Shown piece by piece: positions 1 through 8,954 of a stretch of 64,000 bases of DNA. This stretch comes from CAXBID01 sp963815305. Its GTDB lineage: Bacteria > Bacteroidota > Bacteroidia > Flavobacteriales > Flavobacteriaceae. The stretch covers positions 1,488,001 to 1,552,000 of the forward strand of contig CAWFFW010000001.1 in the NCBI GenBank assembly GCA_963815305.1. Reading direction: 5' to 3'. The position numbers were made by a program, and so were the translations under genes. The notes beneath the pieces are model-generated. The model was not told the origin of the DNA, searched no databases, and was given only the letters and a program-made list of their open reading frames with translations. The number at the start of each line of letters is the position of its first letter. Positions within the stretch are counted from its first letter, which is position 1.

Positions 1-662
1 AAGGTATTTGAAATAGCTATTCTAGCGTCTTCAACAATTTGCTGACTTGCATAGGCTATTACCTTTCCGTTATCCCAACTTGCAATAGTGGCATGCAATT
101 CCATTGGGTGATGATGTTCTATGGGCGTATTATATGTTTGTTCCACTATCGCATCTGCTTCTGAAAGTCCTTTCTCTAGATTCCCTCTAGAGTAGTCAGA
201 ATCTTCTGTAGGCTTATATGCTTTATCTCTTGATTCTTTAAAATTAATAAGTGCAGTAGGGTCCTTCTTATATGTATATTTGACTAGTCTCGCCGCATAC
301 TGTGCCTGTTCAAATGTTTCTGCAACTACAAAACCAACATATTCACCATAATAATGCACTTTATTACTTTGCAAAACTGGAGCGATACTGTCAGTTCCTA
401 TTGCTGGCATATCCGTATCGAACGTCTTCAGCTTTTCTGCATTTTTATAGGTGATAATTTCTAAAACACCCGGAAGTTTTTCAGCTTCAGATGTGTCTAT
501 TGAAATAATTTCCCCCTTAGCGATGGTACTATTTATTCCTTGCCCATATACTTTATTCTCTACTGTAAATTCGGATGCATATTTAGCCTTCCCCATCACC
601 TTCAGGTGTCCCTCTACTCTATTTATAGCTTTTCCAATTCCGGATGCATTTGATGTCTTCAT
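1..662 (-). CDS. Aldehyde oxidoreductase molybdenum-cofactor subunit (PaoC/xanthine dehydrogenase family), 3' part outside the window
   Basis: Reading leftward from ATG at 662 the frame is open to the window edge, giving the first 220 residues of a protein that in this family is usually over 700 residues. The start, with GKAINRVEGHLKVMGKAKY, followed by a segment containing LPGVLEIITYKNAEKL, is the typical a/b-hammerhead domain of the xanthine dehydrogenase large subunit. Near the edge begins the molybdopterin-binding part (EHHHPMELHATIASW). It lies 28 bp behind the FAD subunit and two genes behind the [2Fe-2S] subunit, so the order is A-B-C as in E. coli paoABC. The predicted role is the catalytic subunit that oxidises aldehydes with a molybdenum cofactor, probably in the periplasm because the small subunit has a Tat signal. 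The substrate cannot be told. Confidence 0.9.
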   Translation of the reverse strand, partial: MKTSNASGIGKAINRVEGHLKVMGKAKYASEFTVENKVYGQGINSTIAKGEIISIDTSEAEKLPGVLEIITYKNAEKLKTFDTDMPAIGTDSIAPVLQSNKVHYYGEYVGFVVAETFEQAQYAARLVKYTYKKDPTALINFKESRDKAYKPTEDSDYSRGNLEKGLSEADAIVEQTYNTPIEHHHPMELHATIASWDNGKVIAYASQQIVEDARIAISNT

Positions 663-690
663 AATGATTTATTATTTTTTGAAATTGGGA

Positions 691-1677
691 TTACAGGTCT
701 CTTTCATAAGCTTGGGTCAATGCTCTTACTATAGCATTTTTACCCATAGCTACCTTATATTCATTCGCTTCAAACGGTTTAGCATCTTTCAATGCCATCT
801 CTGCTGCTGCTTTGAAATTAGCCTGAGTAGGTGCTTTCCCAGCAAGAAATGCTTCCGCTTTAAAAAGTTTCCAAGGTACATGCGCTACACCCCCCATAGC
901 CAGTCCAGCTTTTTTAATAACGCCATTTTTAACTTGTAGTCCTGCCGCTACTGAAACTAATGCATACGCATAGCTTGAACGCTCACGAATTTTTAAGTAA
1001 TAGTAATGATCTGAAAAAATAGGTTTTGGAAGATGAATGGCAGTTATTAATTCTCCCTGCACTAACGTGGTATCTTTTTCTGGTTGATCTCCTGGCAATC
1101 GATGGAAATCTACAAAGTCGATCATTCTTGACGAACCATCAACTTTCTGAACTTCAACAGTTGCCTCAATAGCTGCCAGTGCAACGCACATATCTGACGG
1201 CGTTGTCGCAATACAACTATCACTATATCCAAAAATAGCATGCGCCGCATTTGATCCTTTTAAAGCGCCACAGCCAGATCCTGGTTCTCTTTTGTTGCAA
1301 GGCATGGAAGTCTCAAAAAAATAAGGACACCGTGTGCGCTGCAATAAATTTCCACCGTTGGTGGCCATATTTCTAATTTGCGCCGTAGCAGCAGACAGCA
1401 TCGCCATCGACAATAATGGATAATTGGTTCGTACTTCTTTATCGTTGGCAGTATCAGAATTACTGAGCATCGCGCCTAAAGTTAATCCCCCCTCATCGTT
1501 ACTATATATTTTTTTATAATCAAGATGATTAACATCAACCAATTGGTCTGGACGTTCAACATCTTCTTTCATTAAATCTACAAGATTTGTACCACCTGCC
1601 AAATAGTGGGAGGTGCTGGTAAATGCTTGTAGCGCTTCTTCTTTAGTTTTTGCACCAGTATATTTAAATGGTCTCAT
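691..1677 (-). CDS. Aldehyde oxidoreductase FAD-binding subunit, PaoB-like with an extra iron-sulfur site
   Basis: A 328-residue protein of the FAD-binding subunit family of molybdenum hydroxylases. LAGGTNLVDLMK (residues 26-37) is the FAD pyrophosphate loop and TNGGNLLQRTRC (107-117) the second FAD signature. Cysteines at 117, 127, 136 and 155 sit in an insertion with PCNKREPGSGC. In E. coli PaoB this insertion holds an additional [4Fe-4S] cluster that ordinary xanthine dehydrogenase FAD subunits lack, so this belongs to the Pao type. It passes electrons between the [2Fe-2S] subunit upstream and the molybdenum subunit downstream. All three genes run on the minus strand with short gaps and form one operon. 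Confidence 0.92.
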   Translation of the reverse strand: MRPFKYTGAKTKEEALQAFTSTSHYLAGGTNLVDLMKEDVERPDQLVDVNHLDYKKIYSNDEGGLTLGAMLSNSDTANDKEVRTNYPLLSMAMLSAATAQIRNMATNGGNLLQRTRCPYFFETSMPCNKREPGSGCGALKGSNAAHAIFGYSDSCIATTPSDMCVALAAIEATVEVQKVDGSSRMIDFVDFHRLPGDQPEKDTTLVQGELITAIHLPKPIFSDHYYYLKIRERSSYAYALVSVAAGLQVKNGVIKKAGLAMGGVAHVPWKLFKAEAFLAGKAPTQANFKAAAEMALKDAKPFEANEYKVAMGKNAIVRALTQAYERDL

Positions 1678-1733
1678 TGTCTCTAAATTTTAAAATCTTT
1701 ACTCCTATTTCAAGTAAGAAATACGTTGGTTAT

Positions 1734-2534
1734 CTAAGCGTTTTTAGCAGTATCCATTTGCTCTTGGGTTGCAAATGTCCAAGTTGGCATTTCAGCATCA
1801 CCCGAATGCACTTCTTTAAAGGCCTGTACAATGTTATTATACGCTCCGCAACGACAAATATTTCCAGACATGCGTTCCCGAATTTCTTCCTCGGAAAGTG
1901 TTAAGTCCGTTTTTATATTTTTCAAATCCTCTGTAACATAACTAGCTTCTCCATTTTTAGCTTCCTCTAAAAGTGCTATAGACGAACAAATTTGTCCAGG
2001 TGTACAATAACCACATTGAAATCCATCGTGTTTGATAAAAGATTGCTGCATTGGATGCATCTCACCATTTGTGGCAAAACCCTCAACCGTTGCAATCTCC
2101 TTACCTTCACAGGTGGCAGCGAGCGTTAGGCACGACAATTTACGTTTCCCATCGATTATAACTGTACACGCACCACATTGACCATGATCACATCCTTTTT
2201 TAGTACCTGTGAGCGCCAGCCTTTCTCTCAAAGCATCGAGTAAACTTGTTCTAGAATCTAATGTTAGTGGCTTTATAGTATTATTGACCCTGAGATTAAC
2301 CATTACTTCGTTCATTAAAACTTGTGTGCTTTCTGGTAAGACTTTCATAGTTTGAGCGAATAAGTCTGTTGTAAAAAAAGAGGAAGCATAGATTCCCAAG
2401 CTAGCACTAGAGACCTGTTTTAAAAAATCTCTTCGAGAACTTCCATTGAGGCCCATCGCATCAAGTATAATTTTTTCGTCATCGCTCAACTTATCTAAAT
2501 TGGCTTCTTGGTTCGATTTATCGATTTCTTTCAT
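1734..2534 (-). CDS. Aldehyde oxidoreductase [2Fe-2S] subunit with Tat signal (PaoA-like)
   Basis: A 266-residue protein with a twin-arginine type segment (SRRDFLKQ, residues 33-40, then a hydrophobic stretch ending near FAQ at 59-61), as in PaoA/YagT. The plant-type ferredoxin cluster ligands are C115, C120, C123 and C135, with the motif CDHGQCGAC. The second [2Fe-2S] cluster uses C174, C177, C227 and C229 (CGYC and CRC, family-typical). About 33 residues precede the Arg pair, longer than usual for a Tat signal; several internal starts are possible, and I kept the ATG at 2534. It is the first gene of the three-gene operon and hands the folded complex to the Tat pathway. Confidence 0.92.
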   Translation of the reverse strand: MKEIDKSNQEANLDKLSDDEKIILDAMGLNGSSRRDFLKQVSSASLGIYASSFFTTDLFAQTMKVLPESTQVLMNEVMVNLRVNNTIKPLTLDSRTSLLDALRERLALTGTKKGCDHGQCGACTVIIDGKRKLSCLTLAATCEGKEIATVEGFATNGEMHPMQQSFIKHDGFQCGYCTPGQICSSIALLEEAKNGEASYVTEDLKNIKTDLTLSEEEIRERMSGNICRCGAYNNIVQAFKEVHSGDAEMPTWTFATQEQMDTAKNA

Positions 2535-2980
2535 AAAATAAGTTTGAGTGGTGCGTGTATTATGTAAAGATAGAACTTTTATTCTTTGATAATTGACGTA
2601 ATGAAAGAAACTAATATAAATTAAAAATCTAAATTGGATCTCAAATACAAATACTTACATTACAAATGAGATCATTCAAGAATGATATACTCGAGATATT
2701 TTGAGCGTTTTTAAGTCCTAGATAAGTCGTATTATGCAATTTTTAAAAAACGAGATAAAATTCTGTATCCATGAGAACTCCAAACTGCTAGAATAATAAG
2801 AATTGATCCATTTTGATGATAGTTGATATTCAAATTACAACTCAAATATAAAAGTTTTTTTAAATCAAAACCCTTCGGTAACCTCTAAAAAAGAGTCCTT
2901 TTGAAAGACCTACAAACACCCGAAAGTTCAAATTATGATACTTGTCGATCTCCACTTATTACGAATCAAAGCGCATTAAA
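2535..2980. other. Intergenic region with no recognised gene
   Basis: About 450 AT-rich bases between the start of the aldehyde oxidoreductase operon (reading left) and the terminator of the Gfo/Idh/MocA operon. The region next to 2535 must hold the operon promoter. A box reading TATCTTTA on the minus strand near 2565-2572 is one base away from the Bacteroidota -7 consensus. I see no credible coding sequence or RNA gene. Confidence 0.5.
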
Positions 2981-3013
2981 AAACCCTGTAAATTTATAAT
3001 TTACAGGGTTTTT
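2981..3013 (-). terminator. Intrinsic terminator of the 7008-3041 minus-strand genes
   Basis: A perfect 13-bp stem (AACCCTGTAAATT at 2982-2994 pairs with 2998-3010) has a 3-base loop and a run of Ts on either side, so it can work in both directions. It lies 28 bases past the stop codon of the Gfo/Idh/MocA gene that ends at 3041. Confidence 0.85.
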
Positions 3014-3040
3014 TAATTTATTTAATATCAAAAAATAATT

Positions 3041-4246
3041 TTATAAATAATCAAAATGAGAATCAGTTATTACTATTTTGTTATTATACATGGCATCTAA
3101 TCCCATTTGCACACAAATGGCTGCTTTTGCTCCTGTAACAACATTAGATATAGGCTCTTTATTATCCATAATAGAATCTCTAAAATCTGATAAAGCCTGT
3201 TTACTCGGGTCTTTATGCGAAATGTTTATTGGTTCATAATAATCAGAATCGTTCCCTTCCCATGTTGCTCCAGAAACACCGTCAACATCTTGTTTTTTTG
3301 TAGGTGTTTTATTTTTCTTTCCTTCAGGAAAAAACTTTGCAGAATCTGTGGTAATTATGATAGTTCCTTTGTCTCCCATAACTTTAATTTGATAACCCTC
3401 TTTGGCATTTGTTGTTAAACAGGTAAATTTTGCCTGAATACCACTTGGATAATTGTAAATTAAATGAATATTATCATAAGTTTCTCGTCCATCTTTCCAA
3501 TAGTCAACACCACCTGTTCCCATAACTTGTAGTGGATTCTCTTCTAAAATAGTATTTACAAAATCTATTTGATGTGAACATAATTCAGCTAATAATCCTC
3601 CTGAATATTCCTTGTACATTCTCCAGTTAATTTGCTTTTCTAAGCTAGGATCTGGCAAAGATCTTCGCCAATTACCGTGTCTGTTCCATTGGCATTCAAA
3701 AGCTGAAATATTTCCAACTTTACCATCTTTTATTAAGTCAACAACATGCGTGTATAATCTAGAACTATGGTACTGGTGCCCTGTTTGAAAAATAACATCA
3801 GATTCTTTTACTTTAGATACTAAATCACGAATACCGTCATAACCTTTTGCTAATGTTTTTTCGCAATACACGTGTTTTCCTGCTTGAATTGCTTCAATAG
3901 CTATTTGTGAATGCGTATTAAAAGGTGTTGCTATCAGTACAGCATCAATGGCTTCATTATTTAATAAATCCTTGTAATTAGAATAACCTTTTGCTTTAGA
4001 CTTCGTTCTGGATAAACCATTTTCGAGACGAAACGGAAGCACATCACAACAGGCATAAACATTTAAATTTTCGATCTCATTAATAAAAGGTATCAATCCA
4101 GAACCTCTATTTCCTGTACCTATAATACCAATATTAATTGTTTTTTTTGTGTTTAATTTTAGCCCAACATTACCAAAAACTGATGTACTCGTAATTAGTG
4201 CCGCAGATGCAACTCCACTTTTAATTAAAAAATTACGTCTATCCAT
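3041..4246 (-). CDS. Tat-exported Gfo/Idh/MocA family oxidoreductase
   Basis: A 401-residue protein with a Tat signal (MDRRNFLIKSGVASAALI...). The Rossmann glycine motif is IGIIGTGNRGSG (39-50), followed by the substrate domain with ECQWNRHGNWRR and SGGLLAELCSHQIDF. These enzymes oxidise or reduce sugars and polyols with a tightly bound NAD(P). The usual EKP motif is EKT here (129-131), so the lysine that often takes part in catalysis is kept but the proline is not. It is the last gene of a minus-strand cluster with a second Gfo/Idh/MocA gene (49 bp upstream) and a DUF1080 protein, which points to handling of glycosides in the periplasm, possibly through 3-keto sugars. The substrate is unknown. 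Confidence 0.88.
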   Translation of the reverse strand: MDRRNFLIKSGVASAALITSTSVFGNVGLKLNTKKTINIGIIGTGNRGSGLIPFINEIENLNVYACCDVLPFRLENGLSRTKSKAKGYSNYKDLLNNEAIDAVLIATPFNTHSQIAIEAIQAGKHVYCEKTLAKGYDGIRDLVSKVKESDVIFQTGHQYHSSRLYTHVVDLIKDGKVGNISAFECQWNRHGNWRRSLPDPSLEKQINWRMYKEYSGGLLAELCSHQIDFVNTILEENPLQVMGTGGVDYWKDGRETYDNIHLIYNYPSGIQAKFTCLTTNAKEGYQIKVMGDKGTIIITTDSAKFFPEGKKNKTPTKKQDVDGVSGATWEGNDSDYYEPINISHKDPSKQALSDFRDSIMDNKEPISNVVTGAKAAICVQMGLDAMYNNKIVITDSHFDYL

Positions 4247-4295
4247 TTATAATATTCTAGTAATTACAGGTTTAAATATTGAACTAAATTATATA

Positions 4296-5636
4296 TTAAA
4301 ATTTCATATCCCAACCTGATTCGTAGGTTCTACTCCATAACGCCATGGCATCACGATTATACATGTATCCAGTTTTATTATCAATGTCAAAACTTTGATT
4401 GATTCTATAAGCAATATTTGCATAATGCACCATAGCCATACTTTTACTAGCATCATCAATAGGTGCTGTTAATTTAGATTTTCCTCTAATAGTATCAAAA
4501 AGGTTTTGAACATGTTTAGTAGAAGTATCACCACCGCCACCTAAAGCTGTTCCTGCTTCGTTTGATGTTGTCTTGCTATCTTTAATTACATTCCCTTTTC
4601 GATCGTATAAGATATATTTACCCCTATCAACAAAAACCGTGCCCTCAGTACCGTAAATTATAGTACCACGACCACCACCATAAGTACTATAACTATTTCG
4701 AGATTTTCCATCCCATTTAATAACTTTATCATTCTCAAACTTAAACTTAGCTTCCATATCATCATACATTTCCCAACCATCATTTATGAAGTGACGCTTT
4801 TCTGCTTCAACATAAACATGTTTTGGAAAATCTACTTGTAATGCCCATCGTGCTACATCTAACTCATGTGTACCGTTATTTCCAGCTTCTGCTGTTCCAT
4901 AATCCCAACCATACCAATGCCAATTGTAATCCCATGTTTCGGATGTATAATCACGTCTTGGTGCTGGACCTTGCCACAAATCCCAATCTAACCCTTCTGG
5001 TACTGCTGCGCTTTTTTGCAATGGTACTTCGCCTCTTCCATTATTATAAAATGCTACAGCCTTATATGGTTTACCAATAATTCCGTTATGAATTTCGTTA
5101 ATAATCTCTATTGTATGACCAGACGAGCGTTGCTGATTGCCCATTTGAACAATCTTGTTAAAGTGTTTTGATGCTCTTACCAATTGTTCATTTTCATACA
5201 TATTATGACTACATGGCTTTTCGACGTAAACATGTTTTCCTGCTTTCATAGCCATAATAGAACCTGGTGTATGCCAGTGGTCTGGTGTGGCATTTATTAA
5301 GATATCAACATCTTTATCATCTAATACTTTTCTTATATCGTTTTCCAGTTTAGGATTATAGTCAATGTGTTCTCTAAAGGCTTTTAATCCTTTTAAGCGT
5401 TGGCTTTCCATAACATCGCACAAATAAAGCATTTTCACATTGCTTTCTTTTAATCCGATGGGTTGTGTAAAGGCCCCCATTCTTCTACCTAAACCTGCTA
5501 GAGCCACATTTAAACGTTCGTTTGACCCTATGATATTATTGTAACTTTTAGCAGTCATAGCCATAGCCGAACTTCCTATTGTTATTCCTGCACCTGCCAA
5601 CGTTGTTTTTTTTATAAAGTTTCTTCTTGTAGACAT
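4296..5636 (-). CDS. Tat-exported Gfo/Idh/MocA family oxidoreductase (second copy)
   Basis: A 446-residue protein beginning with the Tat signal MSTRRNFIKKTTLAGAGI and a following hydrophobic run. The Rossmann segment is LNVALAGLGRRMGAF and the catalytic lysine sits in an intact EKP motif (VYVEKPCSH). The C-terminal domain has the long WDLWQGPAPRRDYT / WHWYGWDYGTAEAGNNGTHELD region common to large exported members found next to DUF1080 proteins. It lies only 4 bp behind the DUF1080 gene, so the two are almost certainly co-translated. It is not a close duplicate of the following Gfo/Idh/MocA gene; the two differ in length and substrate domain. It probably oxidises a sugar or glycoside outside the cytoplasm. 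Confidence 0.88.
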   Translation of the reverse strand: MSTRRNFIKKTTLAGAGITIGSSAMAMTAKSYNNIIGSNERLNVALAGLGRRMGAFTQPIGLKESNVKMLYLCDVMESQRLKGLKAFREHIDYNPKLENDIRKVLDDKDVDILINATPDHWHTPGSIMAMKAGKHVYVEKPCSHNMYENEQLVRASKHFNKIVQMGNQQRSSGHTIEIINEIHNGIIGKPYKAVAFYNNGRGEVPLQKSAAVPEGLDWDLWQGPAPRRDYTSETWDYNWHWYGWDYGTAEAGNNGTHELDVARWALQVDFPKHVYVEAEKRHFINDGWEMYDDMEAKFKFENDKVIKWDGKSRNSYSTYGGGRGTIIYGTEGTVFVDRGKYILYDRKGNVIKDSKTTSNEAGTALGGGGDTSTKHVQNLFDTIRGKSKLTAPIDDASKSMAMVHYANIAYRINQSFDIDNKTGYMYNRDAMALWSRTYESGWDMKF

Positions 5637-5640
5637 AATT

Positions 5641-7008
5641 TTAAAGAGATTTTATTTTGATATTTTTAAATGCTACACGGTCACCATGATCTTGTAGTAG
5701 TATTGACCCTTTTTCCAACAATCCAAAATTGGGCCATTTTGCATATTTACTTTCTGAAACTAGTTTCAAAAAATCATCACTTCCTCTATCATACTCTAAA
5801 ACTTTCATACCATTTAACCAATGTTCTACGTGGTTATTTTTAGAAATAATGTATGCACTATTCCATTCTCCAATCTCATTAATTGGTTTTTCTGTTTTAG
5901 CTTGTATTAAATCATATAAGGAAGCTACCGTTCTACTACCATCATGATTTCCTAATTTGGCATCCGGATGAAGATTATCGTCTAAAATTTGATATTCTAA
6001 ACCAATTGAAGAACCTTCTCCTTTGTTAATATTAGTATCTACGTAATATTTAATACCACTATTTGCACCTGGTGTTAATTTGAAGTCGACTTTTAATTCA
6101 AAATCTCCATAAAGTTCTTCGGTAACGATATCGCCACCTGCTGCTGATTCTGCTCCTCCAGAAGATAGAACGATTAATTCTCCATCTTTAATTTCCCAAC
6201 CTTGTTCTGGAAAATTATCAAGTTTCGCACCGCGCCAACCATTTGTTGTTTTACCATCCCATAACATAATCCATCCGTTATTACTCTCATCAATTGTGAG
6301 TTGATTTTTTGTTTTAATGGGATTAAGTGGTGATTCTCTGGAATATTTATCTAAGTCTTCAGTTAAAATTTTTACATTTTTCCAAGAAATGGTTGTCCCT
6401 TCTTGTTTATCACCATGAATGCTATGTACTTGTAAGCCAATAAAGCCTGAAGCCGTTTTATCATCAATCAAATAAGATGCTGGCACATCATTTATCCAGG
6501 TTTTAATGGTATCTCCAATAGCTTCAACTCTATAATGATTCCATTCATTTTGCTTAAACGCTTTTTGAGCCTCTGGATTGTCTTTCATTGTATTCAACCA
6601 TTTGCGTCTGCCTTCATCATAAATACCTGCGCTCCATGCTCGTTTAGACGGATCAATTTCAATTTGATATCCATGCACACGGCCGTTTTGATAATGTGGC
6701 AAACTGTTGCTTCGTATTTGAATACCTGAATTCATAGTAGAATCTACCATAAAATCTAACTCCAAAATAAAATCATCGTAATACGTATTTGTTGTTAAAA
6801 AAGTGTTTGGAGTATTTCTTATAGTTGTTCCCGTTATTACGCCATCGGCTACATCATAAGTTGCTTTTCCTCCTTTTATATTCCATCCATTCAAAGTATT
6901 GCCTTCTATTAAAGAGACCCAAGGGGTATTATCCTTTTTTGTTTGTGAACAGCTTGAAAAGCAAATGACTGCAAAAAGAAATACAGCCTTATTTATTAAT
7001 TTTATCAT
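5641..7008 (-). CDS. Lipoprotein with two DUF1080 (3-keto-disaccharide hydrolase-like) domains
   Basis: A 455-residue protein with a lipoprotein signal (hydrophobic run ending FSSC, Cys near residue 20). Two DUF1080 domains (PF06439 type, concanavalin-like jelly roll) follow each other, about residues 30-215 and 245-453. Each begins with a W-SLIEGNTLNGW or LWDGKTTNGWRG strand and carries the family's G-I-YRS/G-KYYVD and EWN motifs. Characterised members hydrolyse 3-keto-glycosides made by Gfo/Idh/MocA-type oxidoreductases. The two such enzymes directly downstream fit that pathway. The lipid anchor places it in the periplasm or on the outer membrane. The substrate is inferred, not shown. Confidence 0.85.
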   Translation of the reverse strand: MIKLINKAVFLFAVICFSSCSQTKKDNTPWVSLIEGNTLNGWNIKGGKATYDVADGVITGTTIRNTPNTFLTTNTYYDDFILELDFMVDSTMNSGIQIRSNSLPHYQNGRVHGYQIEIDPSKRAWSAGIYDEGRRKWLNTMKDNPEAQKAFKQNEWNHYRVEAIGDTIKTWINDVPASYLIDDKTASGFIGLQVHSIHGDKQEGTTISWKNVKILTEDLDKYSRESPLNPIKTKNQLTIDESNNGWIMLWDGKTTNGWRGAKLDNFPEQGWEIKDGELIVLSSGGAESAAGGDIVTEELYGDFELKVDFKLTPGANSGIKYYVDTNINKGEGSSIGLEYQILDDNLHPDAKLGNHDGSRTVASLYDLIQAKTEKPINEIGEWNSAYIISKNNHVEHWLNGMKVLEYDRGSDDFLKLVSESKYAKWPNFGLLEKGSILLQDHGDRVAFKNIKIKSL

Positions 7009-7195
7009 ATTTAATTCTATTTAGTTATTATTCCTATAGACAAAAAAAGGTTATTAAATAAACTAATCCATCCTGTACTATAATGTTACAATCTATTTAA
7101 TGGAAAGAAATATTGAAGGTGAAAAACTACTCATATCCCTTAAATAGTAATCTAACTTGAATATTTTTTAAGCTCATGAGCAATACATAAAAAAA

Positions 7196-7864
7196 TTATT
7201 TTCTAATCTTTTTTATAATTTCCAAAGCGTTTTTAACATCGTTCTCTAATTTTTCATAATCCTTATTCGATATGATTTCTTTAGATATTAATTGAGAACC
7301 CATACCGACACAAGTTACGCCAGCATCAAACCATCCTTTTAGATTTTCTTCAGTAGGCGAAACACCTCCTGTTGGCATAATGCTCGTCCACGGTTGTGGT
7401 CCTTTAATTCCTTTTACAAATTTTGGACCATATAAATCTCCAGGAAAGAGTTTTACTATTTCACAACCTAATTCTTCAGCACGTGCTACTTCAGTTAAAC
7501 TACCACACCCAGGCGACCATAAAACTTTACGTCTATTACAAACTATCGCAATATCTTCCCTTAACACTGGTGTTACTATAAAATTAGCGCCCAATGCCAT
7601 ATACAAAGATGCCGCAGCAGCGTCTGTTACCGAACCCACACCCATAATCATTCCTGGTAAAGATTTAATAGCATATTTTGTTAATTCGCCAAATACTTCA
7701 TGAGCAAAATCCCCGCGTGAGGTAAATTCCATTAATCTTGCTCCGCCGTCATAACACGCTTTTAATACTTTTTTACTTAACTCTATGTCATTATGAAAAA
7801 ATAAAGGAATCATACCTGTATCTTTCATTGTTTGAGCGACTTCTAATCTCGAAAATTGTGCCAT
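7196..7864 (-). CDS. eda: 2-dehydro-3-deoxy-phosphogluconate (KDPG) aldolase
   Basis: A KDPG/KHG aldolase that splits KDPG into pyruvate and glyceraldehyde 3-phosphate. The Schiff-base lysine is in EIVKLFPGD and the helper glutamate in RLMEFTSRGD; both match the family. I chose the ATG at 7864 (protein MAQFSRLEV..., 222 residues) because relatives start there. An in-frame ATG at 7897 would add 11 residues and is only 10 bp behind the kinase gene. The KDG kinase directly upstream supplies its substrate, so the pair completes the lower uronate (alginate or pectin) or Entner-Doudoroff branch. The 187 bp before the DUF1080 gene leave it open whether that gene is co-transcribed. Confidence 0.93.
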   Translation of the reverse strand: MAQFSRLEVAQTMKDTGMIPLFFHNDIELSKKVLKACYDGGARLMEFTSRGDFAHEVFGELTKYAIKSLPGMIMGVGSVTDAAAASLYMALGANFIVTPVLREDIAIVCNRRKVLWSPGCGSLTEVARAEELGCEIVKLFPGDLYGPKFVKGIKGPQPWTSIMPTGGVSPTEENLKGWFDAGVTCVGMGSQLISKEIISNKDYEKLENDVKNALEIIKKIRK

Positions 7865-7907
7865 TTCTTTTTTTAGTTTGTTGAATTTATTAAACAAATA
7901 AACTTTT

Positions 7908-8954
7908 TTACCTTGCTACTCGCCCCGATGCGTCACCACCCATAAGTTTTTCTACTTCTGAAACCGTCACTAAATTCGCATCGCCTTTTATGGTATGTTT
8001 CAAACATGATGCTGCAACTGCAAAATCCAAAGCGTTTTGGTCATCTTCTGGGTACTTTAATAAACCATAAATCAATCCGCCCATAAAAGAATCACCACCA
8101 CCTACTCTATCAACGATATCCGTTATTTGATATTGTCTTGTTTGTAGCATCTCTTTCCCATCATACAACACACCTGCCCAAGTATTATGAGATGCAGATA
8201 TTGAACCTCTTAGAGTTGTAATTACTTTTTTAGCTCTGGGAAATTTTTCCATCATTTGCTTACACACCGATAAGAAAGCTTCTGCTTTTACATCGTGTCC
8301 TTGCGTTTGAACTGTAATCCCTTCAGGTTTAATTCCAAAATGCATTTCAGCATCTTCTTCATTACCTAAAACAATATCACAATACGAGGTTAACTCTGTC
8401 ATTACAGCTTCTCTGTGTTTATCATCGCAGTATGTCCAAAGTTTAGCCCTATAATTTAAATCTGTTGAAATGGTAATTCCTTTTTCACTAGCTGCTTTTA
8501 CAGCTTCTAAACAAACATCTGCTGCGCCTTGAGAAATGGCAGGTGTTATACCTGTCCAGTGAAACCATTCTACACCTTCAAAAACAGCATCCCAATCAAT
8601 CATGCCTGATTTTATTTCTGCAATAGCAGAATGTGATCTATCGTAAACTACCTTACTTCCTCTGGAAACAGCTCCTGTTTCTAAAAAATAAATTCCTAAA
8701 CGGTCTCCGCCCCAAACTATTTTATCTACGCCTACACCGCGTTTACGCATCTCCATCATCGCACATTCTCCAATATCATTTTTTGGTAAACGTGTAACAA
8801 AATCTACAGATACACCATAATTTGCTAGCGATACCGCTACATTTGATTCGCCTCCACCATAAATAGCATCAAAATTATTAGCTTGAGAAAATCTTAAAAA
8901 TCCTTGTGGAGCTAATCTTAACATGATTTCTCCAAACGTAACTACTTTACTCAT
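7908..8954 (-). CDS. kdgK: 2-keto-3-deoxygluconate kinase (PfkB family)
   Basis: A 348-residue PfkB-family sugar kinase. The N-terminal signature is FGEIMLRLAPQGF, followed by YGGGESNVAVSLANYG. The C-terminal ATP/anion-hole signature is VDRVGGGDSFMGGLIYG with the catalytic Asp in GGGDSF. Closeness to KDPG aldolase and the 'MLRL' type N-terminus point to 2-keto-3-deoxygluconate as substrate, giving KDPG in the cytoplasm. It is the first intact gene of a minus-strand cluster. Upstream on the same strand is a short-chain dehydrogenase remnant, which is what one would expect for the missing reductase step of alginate monomer catabolism. Confidence 0.92.
   Translation of the reverse strand: MSKVVTFGEIMLRLAPQGFLRFSQANNFDAIYGGGESNVAVSLANYGVSVDFVTRLPKNDIGECAMMEMRKRGVGVDKIVWGGDRLGIYFLETGAVSRGSKVVYDRSHSAIAEIKSGMIDWDAVFEGVEWFHWTGITPAISQGAADVCLEAVKAASEKGITISTDLNYRAKLWTYCDDKHREAVMTELTSYCDIVLGNEEDAEMHFGIKPEGITVQTQGHDVKAEAFLSVCKQMMEKFPRAKKVITTLRGSISASHNTWAGVLYDGKEMLQTRQYQITDIVDRVGGGDSFMGGLIYGLLKYPEDDQNALDFAVAASCLKHTIKGDANLVTVSEVEKLMGGDASGRVAR

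Noticed and set aside
691..939. Plus-strand frames over the aldehyde oxidoreductase genes (451-939 and similar)
   Set aside because: They are antisense shadows of well-supported genes, with no family signature and no start signal.
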